Of a DNA stretch of 64,000 nucleotides, positions 1-5,984 are shown piece by piece. The stretch comes from Loktanella sp. IMCC34160. GTDB lineage: Bacteria > Pseudomonadota > Alphaproteobacteria > Rhodobacterales > Rhodobacteraceae. Position 1 is the stretch's first letter. Each line of letters begins with the position of its first letter. The notes beneath the pieces were generated by a model. The model did no database searches, had not been told where the DNA came from, and saw only the letters and a list, made by a program, of their open reading frames with translations. The position numbers were made by a program, and so were the translations under genes. The stretch lies in assembly GCF_004145845.1 (NCBI RefSeq), contig NZ_SELP01000004.1, positions 310,001 through 374,000 of the forward strand, written 5' to 3'.

Positions 1-212
1 CCCGCCGCCGCTTTCTGCCGAACCTGCAGGACGTAACCCTGCAATCCGATGCTCTGGGCCGGTCGTTCCGGTTCCGCGTGTCCTCGGCCGCGCTGCGCAC
101 CGTTGACCACCGGGGTGGTCTGGACGCCTTCCTTGCCAAAGCCAAGGATGACCAGCTGTCGACCCAGGCCCTGAAGGTCAAGAAGATGATCGCGGCCGCC
201 GCCGCCAACTGA
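1..212 (+). CDS. rpmB: 50S ribosomal protein L28, 3' part only
   Basis: The reading frame is open from the left edge (first whole codon at base 3) to TGA at 210-212, giving 69 residues and no start codon in the window. The basic stretch [10 protein letters not shown] followed by [18 protein letters not shown] matches the C-terminal two thirds of bacterial L28, a small protein of the 50S subunit. The alanine-rich tail [10 protein letters not shown] is typical of alphaproteobacterial versions. A GC-rich hairpin follows 28 bases downstream, so this is probably the end of a transcript. Only the start of the gene is missing. Confidence 0.93.
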   Translation, partial: RRRFLPNLQDVTLQSDALGRSFRFRVSSAALRTVDHRGGLDAFLAKAKDDQLSTQALKVKKMIAAAAAN

Positions 213-240
213 TCCGATCATCGACAGATCGAATTGCACC

Positions 241-266
241 GCCCGGCCCCCGCGCCGGGCGTTCGC
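241..266 (+). terminator. Hairpin after rpmB, likely terminator
   Basis: GCCCGGC (241-247) pairs with GCCGGGC (254-260) across a 6-base loop and is followed by GTTCGCATTT. It begins 28 bases after the rpmB stop. The T-run is weak, so termination is probable but not certain. Confidence 0.55.
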
Positions 267-329
267 ATTTCCGCCGCCGCGACCTTCTGGCGCTTTTCCC
301 CGCCCTGTGCAGGTGCTAGCGGTTAGCCC

Positions 330-686
330 ATGAAACTGATGCGCCCCTTCGTGGCTGTCCTGATGGCCCTTGCCCTGCTGGTGACGACCCAGCAGATGGC
401 GGCGGCGCGTGGGCAGGCCCCCGCCGTGGGCGAGGCGGTTCTGTGCATCGGCGGACAGGCGGTGACCGTGGCGCTGGACGCCAATGGGCAACCCGTCGAA
501 CAGGGCGCCGCCGCGCATTTCTGTCCCGATTGCATCCTTCATTTCACCGACACGCAGCACCCACCCGCAACCGGCGCGGTCGATCTGACACTGCGGCCGT
601 TCCGGTTTGGCGGCGACGTCGCCACCCTTGCCGCCCCTGTTGTGGCACCGTGCCCGTCGGCCCGCGGCCCGCCTGTTTTTGTCTGA
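330..686 (+). CDS. Small exported Cys/His protein next to copper chaperone
   Basis: 118 residues with a clear N-terminal signal sequence (residues 1 to about 26, hydrophobic core FVAVLMALALLV). The mature part carries C39 and a metal-like cluster H63-F-C65-P-D-C68 followed by H71. This resembles the short DUF2946-type proteins often encoded beside periplasmic copper-handling genes, but I cannot assign the family firmly. Only 40 bases separate it from the PCu(A)C-type copper chaperone downstream, so the two are probably co-transcribed. A role in periplasmic copper handling is inferred from the residues and the neighbour. No strong ribosome-binding site is visible before the ATG. Confidence 0.72.
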   Translation: MKLMRPFVAVLMALALLVTTQQMAAARGQAPAVGEAVLCIGGQAVTVALDANGQPVEQGAAAHFCPDCILHFTDTQHPPATGAVDLTLRPFRFGGDVATLAAPVVAPCPSARGPPVFV

Positions 687-726
687 CTTCCCTTCCAAGA
701 TTTCAGACAACAGACAGGAGACAGCG

Positions 727-1197
727 ATGTCCTTCAAATCCACCCTAATTGGCGCGGTCAGCGCCACCCTTCTGGCACTCCCCGCCTTTGCCGCTGACGT
801 CGAAGTGCACGATGCCTATGCCATCTCCTCTGGCGGGCCAAACGGCGCGGCCTTCATGGTCATTGAAAACACTGGCGAAACCGACCTGCGGGTCGTCGGT
901 GTCCGCTCTGACCTTGCGGCGCGGACCGAACTGCACACCCATGTCGACGAAGGCAACGGTGTGATGCGTATGCGGCACGTCGAAGAAGGGTTCGACCTTC
1001 CCGCCGGCAGCGAACTGGTGCTGGAACGCGGCGGCAATCACGTCATGTTCATGGGCGTCAGCACCCCGTTCATCGATGGGGAAGAGATCGAGATCATTCT
1101 TGTCCTCGACACCGGAGAGGAGATTGCCGTTACCCCGGTCGTCGATAACAATCGCATGCCGATGGGGCACGGCGGGACGATGAACCACGGAAACTAG
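727..1197 (+). CDS. PCu(A)C-type periplasmic copper chaperone
   Basis: 156 residues starting at ATG 727, preceded by ACAGGAGACAGCG, a good ribosome-binding site. That choice is better than longer in-frame starts because the signal peptide (cleavage near AFA-ADVEV, residue 23) then sits at the N-terminus. The PCu(A)C copper site is visible: H70 and H72, methionines M80 and M82, then H105-V-M107. The His/Met-rich tail MPMGHGGTMNHGN may bind more copper. Proteins of this family deliver Cu(I) to the CuA or CuB site of cytochrome c oxidase. It probably forms an operon with the upstream Cys/His protein. Confidence 0.9.
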   Translation: MSFKSTLIGAVSATLLALPAFAADVEVHDAYAISSGGPNGAAFMVIENTGETDLRVVGVRSDLAARTELHTHVDEGNGVMRMRHVEEGFDLPAGSELVLERGGNHVMFMGVSTPFIDGEEIEIILVLDTGEEIAVTPVVDNNRMPMGHGGTMNHGN

Positions 1198-1205
1198 ACC
1201 ACCCA

Positions 1206-1246
1206 CCGCCCCGCCTTCGACAGCAAATCAGTCGCGGGCGGGGCGG
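1206..1246 (+). terminator. Perfect 10-bp inverted repeat after copper chaperone
   Basis: CCGCCCCGCC (1206-1215) is an exact inverted copy of GGCGGGGCGG (1237-1246), separated by 21 bases, starting 9 bases after the chaperone stop codon. No T-run follows, so it may be a terminator or an mRNA-stabilising hairpin. Confidence 0.45.
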
Positions 1247-1338
1247 CGCCGTGCTACCTTTGACGTGTCGTCCATCGGTCAATAAGTGATCTGGGGACGA
1301 TCCGGCCATGGTCGGGGCGCAATCTTGGAGGGAGACGA

Positions 1339-1791
1339 ATGCGGGTCTTGTTTGTCTGTCTTGGGAATATCTGCCGGTCGCCTGCTGCCGAAGGGGTGGT
1401 GCGGACCCGCGCGCCCGACTGGGACACCGACAGCGCCGGAACCGGCAATTGGCATGTGGGCGAAACCCCTTACCCGCCGATGCAGAAGGCGGCGCTCGCG
1501 CGGGGGATCGATATTTCGGATCTGCGCGCGCGACAATTCCGTCCCGGTGATTTCGACCGGTTCGACCTGATCGTTGTGATGGACCGCGAAAACCTTGAAG
1601 CTGTCGAACGGCAACGCCCGATGGGTCGGACGACCCCTGTGAAGCTTTTCACCGATTTCGGGCCAGAGGGGGCAGGGGACATCGTTCCCGATCCCTATTA
1701 CACCCGCGATTTCGAAGGCTGCCTGAACCTGATCGAGACCTGCGCCGACGGGCTGATCCTCAGCTACGGCACATCGCCTCGGCAGTCGTGA
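1339..1791 (+). CDS. Low-molecular-weight protein-tyrosine phosphatase
   Basis: 150 residues, the normal length for the family. The phosphate-binding loop is at the extreme N-terminus, VCLGNICRSP with catalytic C7 and R13. The general acid is in D118-P-Y-Y. The start ATG 1339 follows GGAGGGAGACGA, an excellent ribosome-binding site. Family members dephosphorylate phosphotyrosine proteins or small phosphoesters in the cytoplasm; the substrate here is unknown. The last 32 bases overlap tail-to-tail with the minus-strand lipoprotein gene. Confidence 0.93.
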   Translation: MRVLFVCLGNICRSPAAEGVVRTRAPDWDTDSAGTGNWHVGETPYPPMQKAALARGIDISDLRARQFRPGDFDRFDLIVVMDRENLEAVERQRPMGRTTPVKLFTDFGPEGAGDIVPDPYYTRDFEGCLNLIETCADGLILSYGTSPRQS

Positions 1792-2083
1792 CAAAGTTGC
1801 GGTAGCGGGCCCAGAACGCCTCTGCCGACGGGCCGTCGGCGGTGCGGGTGTCCTGTGCCTTATCCGGGTCGCCAAAGAATTCCGCCGCGCGGGACTGTTC
1901 CCGGGTCGACAGGGTCTGGTTGGCAGCAGCCTGCACGCAGGAACACAGCTGGCGGTTCGCCGCCGACCGCCCGCCCGCCATGCAGGCCTGACTGATTTCG
2001 CCGGTTGCACTGGGGGTTCCGGGCCTTCCGCCACCACAGGACGACAGGACCGCGATTGCCAGAATTGCCAGGGAAAACCGCAT
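1760..2083 (-). CDS. Small predicted lipoprotein
   Basis: 107 residues from ATG at 2083. A lipoprotein signal (MRFSLAILAIAVLSSC) places the lipidated cysteine at residue 17 after the lipobox LSSC. The mature part has further cysteines (ACMAGG, LCSCVQ and a C-terminal MCRS), suggesting disulfides, and looks alpha-helical. Similar short proteins occur in Rhodobacterales, where some are labelled arginine transporter, a name I would not trust. Function unknown. A longer in-frame start exists but would bury the signal peptide. Its 3' end overlaps the phosphatase gene by 32 bases. Confidence 0.78.
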   Translation of the reverse strand: MRFSLAILAIAVLSSCGGGRPGTPSATGEISQACMAGGRSAANRQLCSCVQAAANQTLSTREQSRAAEFFGDPDKAQDTRTADGPSAEAFWARYRNFVTTAEAMCRS

Positions 2084-2245
2084 CTTGCATAACTTTCTGC
2101 TGCTCGGACATCGCCGGGCCGTGCCCGGTCTTCTTGGTCCGAGTATGCCAAGAAGCCGCGACCCATGCAATCGCCCCGCTGACAGGGCAACAGGCAACAA
2201 GCGGCGGGTCGCCGGGTACGATCTGGTCGGTGATTTCGGGAAAAG

Positions 2246-2320
2246 TGGCAGCCCGTAGGGGAATCGAACCCCTCTTTCCAGGTTGAAAACCTGGCGTCCT
2301 AACCGATAGACGAACGGGCC
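2246..2320 (-). tRNA. tRNA-Glu (UUC)
   Basis: On the minus strand the acceptor arm GGCCCGT (2320-2314) pairs with ACGGGCT (2256-2250). The anticodon stem CCAGG/CCTGG encloses the loop TTTTCAA, whose centre is TTC. The T-loop GGTTCGATTCC is present, and discriminator G and CCA are encoded (2248-2246). It stands alone between the lipoprotein gene and recJ. Confidence 0.95.
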
Positions 2321-2410
2321 ACTCTGTGGTGAGGCGGCTTCTAATTAAACCCGGCGACCCGCGCAAGAGGATTCGGACAGAAAAATCCGACCCGCCGAAA
2401 CTTTTTCGGA

Positions 2411-4183
2411 TCAGCCCGCCGGGGCCGCATCTTCCAGCCGCAACTGCACCGACGACCGGCCCTGCCAGTGGTTGATCTCCAGCCGACCGGCAAGGTGGAA
2501 CCGCGCCCCGTTGTGCCCTTCGATCATGGGCCCAAGCGGTCCGTCAAAGGCGCCGAAGGCGATGCTGTCGATCCGCGTGCCCAGCCCGTCGGTGAAACTG
2601 AATTTCAGGTGGTTGGCGCCGACCCGCTTGGCAAAGCTGATCTGCATGTCGGCAAAGGCAAAGCGTGGGGCAGGGGCGCCCGCGCCGAAGGGCCCAGCCT
2701 GTTCAATCTGTTCGACAAGGTCCACGGTCGCCGCGCCCGGCATCAACAGCCCGTCCAGCCGCAGGTCCGCCGGGCCGATCCGGTCCGCGCCCTGCCGTGC
2801 CAGCAAGTCGCCCAACCGGTCCATCGCCGCCTCCAGCTTGTCCCGTGCCACGGTCAGCCCCGCTGCCATCCGGTGGCCGCCGCCTTTGATCAGCAGCCCC
2901 TCGGCCGCAAGCCGGTGAATGGCGGCCCCAAGGTCGATCCCCGAGACGGACCGGCCCGATCCCTTGCCTTCGTCCCCGTCGAACCCGATCACGATGGCGG
3001 GCCGGTTGGTGGCCTCTTTCAACCGGCTGGCGACAATGCCCACGACACCGGGGTGCCACCCATCGCCCGCGGCCCAGACCAGCGGGCCATCCATGCCCCG
3101 TGCCTCGGCCTGTTCAAGGGCCAGGTCGCGCACGGTGTTTTCGATCTCGCGCCGGTCCTTGTTCAACCCGTCCAGAATTTCGGCCAGCGCCTGTGCCTCG
3201 GCCCGGTCGGCGGTGGCCAGAAGTCGCGCGCCAAGGTCCGCCTTGCCGATCCGCCCGCCCGCGTTCACCCGCGGTCCCAGCAGGAACCCGAGGTGATAGC
3301 TGTTGGGCGCCGTATCCATCCCCGCCACGTCCGACAGGGCCACGATGCCGGGCCGCTGCCTGCGGCCCATCACGGCCAGCCCCTGCCGGACAAAGGCCCG
3401 GTTCACCCCGATCAGGGGCGCGACATCGGCAACGGTGCCCAGCGCCACGAGGTCCAGCAGGTCCATCAGGTTCGGCCCGGTCACACCCTTGGCCCGCAAT
3501 TGCCGGTTCGCCTCGACCAACATCAGGAACACGACCCCCGCGGCGCAGAGATGGCCAAGATCGCCGCTTTCGTCCTGCCGGTTGGGGTTCACCACGGCCA
3601 CGGCAGGGGGCAGGGTTTCGCCGCCAAGGTGGTGGTCCAGAACAACCACATCCGCCCCCTTGGCCGCGGCAATCGGCCCGTGCGACAGCGTCCCGCAGTC
3701 CACGCAGACAATCAGGGGATGGGTGCGGGCAAGATCCTCCATCGCCGGTTCGTTCGGGCCATAGCCTTCGTCGATCCGGTCGGGGATATAAAGGGTCGCC
3801 TGCCGCCCCATGTCCCGCAGCCAGGAAATCAGCAGCGCTGCGGATGTGCCGCCATCGACGTCATAATCGGCGAAGATGGCGATCTTCTCGCGGGTATCTA
3901 CGGCGTGCAGGAACCGCTCTGTCGCTTTGCCCATGTCCTTCAGCGTCAGCGGATCGGGCAAGAGATCCCGCAGGGTGGGCGAAAGATAGCTGTCCGCCTC
4001 CTGCGCCAAAACCCCGCGCCGGACGAGGGTCCGGCACAGGGGCAGGGGCAGGCCGGTTTGCTGGGCCATCGCCTCTGACTGGCGGTCATCCTCGATGCCG
4101 GGGCCGATCCAGCGCCGTCCGGTGGCCGAGGTTTCAACGCCAAGAAAGGCCGGTGCGCGCGCAATATCTGGGGTGTCTGTCAT
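2411..4183 (-). CDS. recJ: Single-stranded-DNA exonuclease RecJ
   Basis: 590 residues, normal for the family. RecJ degrades single-stranded DNA 5' to 3' in recombination and mismatch or base-excision repair. The DHH phosphoesterase motifs are intact: DYDVDG (106-111), VDCGT near 161-165, DHHLGG from 183, and the DHHA1 motif GGHRMAAG about residue 430, followed by the OB-fold C-terminal domain. The gene starts at ATG 4183 and reads leftward towards the tRNA. A small hairpin CCGAAA-CTT-TTTCGG (2395-2409) lies just past its stop. It is separated from the upstream RDD gene by a strong hairpin, so it probably has its own promoter. Confidence 0.96.
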   Translation of the reverse strand: MTDTPDIARAPAFLGVETSATGRRWIGPGIEDDRQSEAMAQQTGLPLPLCRTLVRRGVLAQEADSYLSPTLRDLLPDPLTLKDMGKATERFLHAVDTREKIAIFADYDVDGGTSAALLISWLRDMGRQATLYIPDRIDEGYGPNEPAMEDLARTHPLIVCVDCGTLSHGPIAAAKGADVVVLDHHLGGETLPPAVAVVNPNRQDESGDLGHLCAAGVVFLMLVEANRQLRAKGVTGPNLMDLLDLVALGTVADVAPLIGVNRAFVRQGLAVMGRRQRPGIVALSDVAGMDTAPNSYHLGFLLGPRVNAGGRIGKADLGARLLATADRAEAQALAEILDGLNKDRREIENTVRDLALEQAEARGMDGPLVWAAGDGWHPGVVGIVASRLKEATNRPAIVIGFDGDEGKGSGRSVSGIDLGAAIHRLAAEGLLIKGGGHRMAAGLTVARDKLEAAMDRLGDLLARQGADRIGPADLRLDGLLMPGAATVDLVEQIEQAGPFGAGAPAPRFAFADMQISFAKRVGANHLKFSFTDGLGTRIDSIAFGAFDGPLGPMIEGHNGARFHLAGRLEINHWQGRSSVQLRLEDAAPAG

Positions 4184-4225
4184 GTCGGCATACTAGGGGC
4201 CGGGAAACAGATTCGCCACGCGCGA

Positions 4226-4255
4226 AAATGGCCCGGCGCAAGGACCGGGCCATTT
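4226..4255 (-). terminator. 11-bp stem hairpin between RDD gene and recJ
   Basis: AAATGGCCCGG (4226-4236) pairs exactly with CCGGGCCATTT (4245-4255) across 8 bases. Read on the minus strand it lies 17 bases after the RDD-protein stop, and the stem's 3' arm runs into ATTTTCG. It fits a Rho-independent terminator. Confidence 0.7.
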
Positions 4256-4271
4256 CGGGGATGCAAAGGGG

Positions 4272-4730
4272 TCAGCGGGCCAGCCGGTTCACCATCGCGG
4301 TGTTCATCACCATGTCGGTCAGACCCTGACGGCGATCCGACAAGAGCATCAGCACGATGGACACGAGTTGCAGCGGCGCGACCGTGATCGACACCGTGAA
4401 ACCCAGCGTGTGCAGAAACGCCTCGCCGCTATCGAGCTTCTGGCGGTTGGTGTTGCGCAACTCGACCGCCATCAGCCGCATCCCCCATGTTGCGCCGGTT
4501 CCGGCGATCGTCCACCAGCGGTAGAAGAACCCGATCACCAGCATCATCGCCGGGAAAAACAGTACCCCGACAAAGGCAGTGAAGGGCAGGGCGAGACCGG
4601 CGAGAATGGCAACGATGGTCGCATCGACGATCCAGGCGATCAGGCGCTTGGACAGGACGCCGGCGTAGACCTCTGGCTGGTGCGCGGGGTCGGGAAGGCC
4701 AAGGGAAGCAGAGTAATCAGCGGCAGACAT
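4272..4730 (-). CDS. RDD-family inner-membrane protein
   Basis: 152 residues with the RDD signature at the start of the first helix (KRLIAWIVDATIVAILAG, residues about 29-46; R30 and D36). Two further hydrophobic stretches follow (FTAFVGVLFFPAMMLVIGFF and the region VSITVAPLQLVSIVLMLL), and a conserved DRRQGLTDM near the C-terminus. RDD proteins are poorly characterised; some act in ion transport. No neighbour points to a role. The gene follows the DUF2852 gene in the same direction, with a hairpin between them. Confidence 0.85.
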   Translation of the reverse strand: MSAADYSASLGLPDPAHQPEVYAGVLSKRLIAWIVDATIVAILAGLALPFTAFVGVLFFPAMMLVIGFFYRWWTIAGTGATWGMRLMAVELRNTNRQKLDSGEAFLHTLGFTVSITVAPLQLVSIVLMLLSDRRQGLTDMVMNTAMVNRLAR

Positions 4731-4761
4731 GGGTGTGGTCCTTGAAATGCGTCAGAACGGC

Positions 4762-4785
4762 GGGCGCCCCATGCGGGGGGCGCCC
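4762..4785 (-). terminator. 9-bp hairpin after the DUF2852 gene
   Basis: GGGCGCCCC (4762-4770) pairs with GGGGCGCCC (4777-4785), loop ATGCGG, 7 bases beyond the DUF2852 stop on the minus strand. No T-run follows, so it may only stabilise the mRNA end. Confidence 0.5.
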
Positions 4786-4792
4786 AGAGGGA

Positions 4793-5260
4793 TCACTTGG
4801 GTTCGCCTGCGGCGTCGTCGATATCGTCGACATCGGCGGTCGACCGCTTGGCCCGGTCGTTCATGAACTGGTCGAACTCGGACTTGTCCTTGGCTTCGCG
4901 CAGGCGCTCCAGGAATTCTTCGAAGCTGCGCTGCTCGTCTTCCAGCCGGCGAAGGGTGTCGGACTTGTAGGCGTCAAAGGCGGTGTTGCCCGAGGATTTG
5001 AAAGCGGCGCGGAAATGCGTCTTGGTCATGTGGTTGCGGGAATGGGCACAGCTGCGGGAAAACATGCGTTTGCTCCAGATCATGTAGGCAAGAAGGGCAA
5101 GGCCGACAGGCCAGAAGAAGATGAAGCCAAGCACCATGGCGGCGATCCAGGCGCCCTTGCCACGGTCATCCAGCCAGCGTTCGGCGCGGGTAAAGAATCC
5201 GGGGGCATCCTGCGCGGGGGCGTAGGGCCGGGACGGCGGGTGGAGAGAGGCGTCAGACAT
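4793..5260 (-). CDS. DUF2852-family membrane protein
   Basis: 155 residues. An N-terminal linker is followed by one long hydrophobic segment (GAWIAAMVLGFIFFWPVGLALLAY cut as residues about 36-60), a basic region, and a coiled-coil-like acidic half (LRRLEDEQRSFEEFLERLRE, about 104-123). This architecture is DUF2852, common in Alphaproteobacteria and of unknown function. The upstream region contains two AT-rich inverted repeats (5288-5306 and 5347-5365), so expression is probably regulated by a DNA-binding protein. Confidence 0.85.
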   Translation of the reverse strand: MSDASLHPPSRPYAPAQDAPGFFTRAERWLDDRGKGAWIAAMVLGFIFFWPVGLALLAYMIWSKRMFSRSCAHSRNHMTKTHFRAAFKSSGNTAFDAYKSDTLRRLEDEQRSFEEFLERLREAKDKSEFDQFMNDRAKRSTADVDDIDDAAGEPK

Positions 5261-5287
5261 CGGGGGCTCCTTGCGGGTTATGGGTTT

Positions 5288-5306
5288 ATGTGAATGGCTT
5301 TCACAT
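5288..5306 (-). promoter_or_regulatory. Perfect inverted repeat upstream of DUF2852 gene
   Basis: ATGTGAA (5288-5294) and TTCACAT (5300-5306) form a perfect 7-bp inverted repeat with a 5-base spacer, 28 bases before the DUF2852 start codon. The size and spacing fit an operator for a dimeric regulator. The regulator is unknown. Confidence 0.5.
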
Positions 5307-5346
5307 TACAGCATATCGGAACCATACCCCCAGCCTGCAAGGGTTG

Positions 5347-5365
5347 ATGTAAAAGTTTTTAACAT
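5347..5365 (-). promoter_or_regulatory. Second AT-rich dyad upstream of DUF2852 gene
   Basis: ATGTAAAAGTTTTTAACAT is a near-palindrome (ATGT...ACAT with AAA/TTT inside), 87 bases before the DUF2852 start. It shares the ATGT/ACAT ends of the dyad at 5288-5306 and stands out in GC-rich surroundings. It could be a second operator or overlap the promoter. Confidence 0.35.
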
Positions 5366-5418
5366 AAGCAGGGTGAAGGCAACTCAAGCCTTTGTAAAGG
5401 CGCGAATAAAATCTTCCG

Positions 5419-5889
5419 TCACACCGTGAAATCGGCCTGTTCCGCACCCGTGATCCGGGGCAAATCCGCCGGATCGATGGGAAAAACATGGCGTGGGGTG
5501 CCCGCCGCGGCCCAGACCTGATCGAAGTCGAACAGGCGCGGATCCATGTAGATGCGGGGTGGTGTCAGGTGCCCGACCGGGCTGACCCCGCCGATGGCAA
5601 AGCCGGTTGTCGCCCGCACGAAATCCGCATCCGCGCGGCCCAGCGGTTCGCCCGCGACCGCACCCACCTTCGCCGGATCGACCCGGTTGCCGCCCGCAGT
5701 CAGGAACAGAACGACCTGCCCACTGGTCTCGCCCCGGAAGACGATGGATTTGACGATCTGGTCCAGCGCGCAGCCGACCGCCGCCGCGGCGTCTTCCGCC
5801 GTGCGGGTCGTATCGGCCATTTCGACCGGCTCCGCCGCCAGCCCGGCGTCGCGCAATGCCGCCCGCACCCGTTTCAAACTCTTGCTCAT
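5419..5889 (-). CDS. YbaK/EbsC-family aminoacyl-tRNA deacylase
   Basis: 156 residues from ATG 5889 (MSKSLKRVRAAL). Family features visible are the conserved lysine in DQIVKSIVFR, the LFLTAGGNRVD strand and the glycine-rich GFAIGGVSPVGH loop. YbaK-like proteins hydrolyse mischarged tRNAs, typically Cys-tRNA(Pro) or related errors, in the cytoplasm. The substrate of this member cannot be read from sequence. It is transcribed divergently from glnE with 95 bases between the starts. Confidence 0.88.
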   Translation of the reverse strand: MSKSLKRVRAALRDAGLAAEPVEMADTTRTAEDAAAAVGCALDQIVKSIVFRGETSGQVVLFLTAGGNRVDPAKVGAVAGEPLGRADADFVRATTGFAIGGVSPVGHLTPPRIYMDPRLFDFDQVWAAAGTPRHVFPIDPADLPRITGAEQADFTV

Positions 5890-5984
5890 CACAGCCTCTT
5901 TCAATCTTGCCCCGACTGAACCCCAGCGGCCCGACGAACTCAAGCCAGATTGACGCCCCCCGAGCCGCGTTCCATCCTGTGCCC

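Noticed and set aside
2468-4078. Long open frame on the plus strand opposite recJ (536 codons)
   Set aside because: It is a GC-rich shadow of recJ with Pro/Gly/His/Arg-rich, low-complexity translation. The minus-strand frame has all RecJ motifs.
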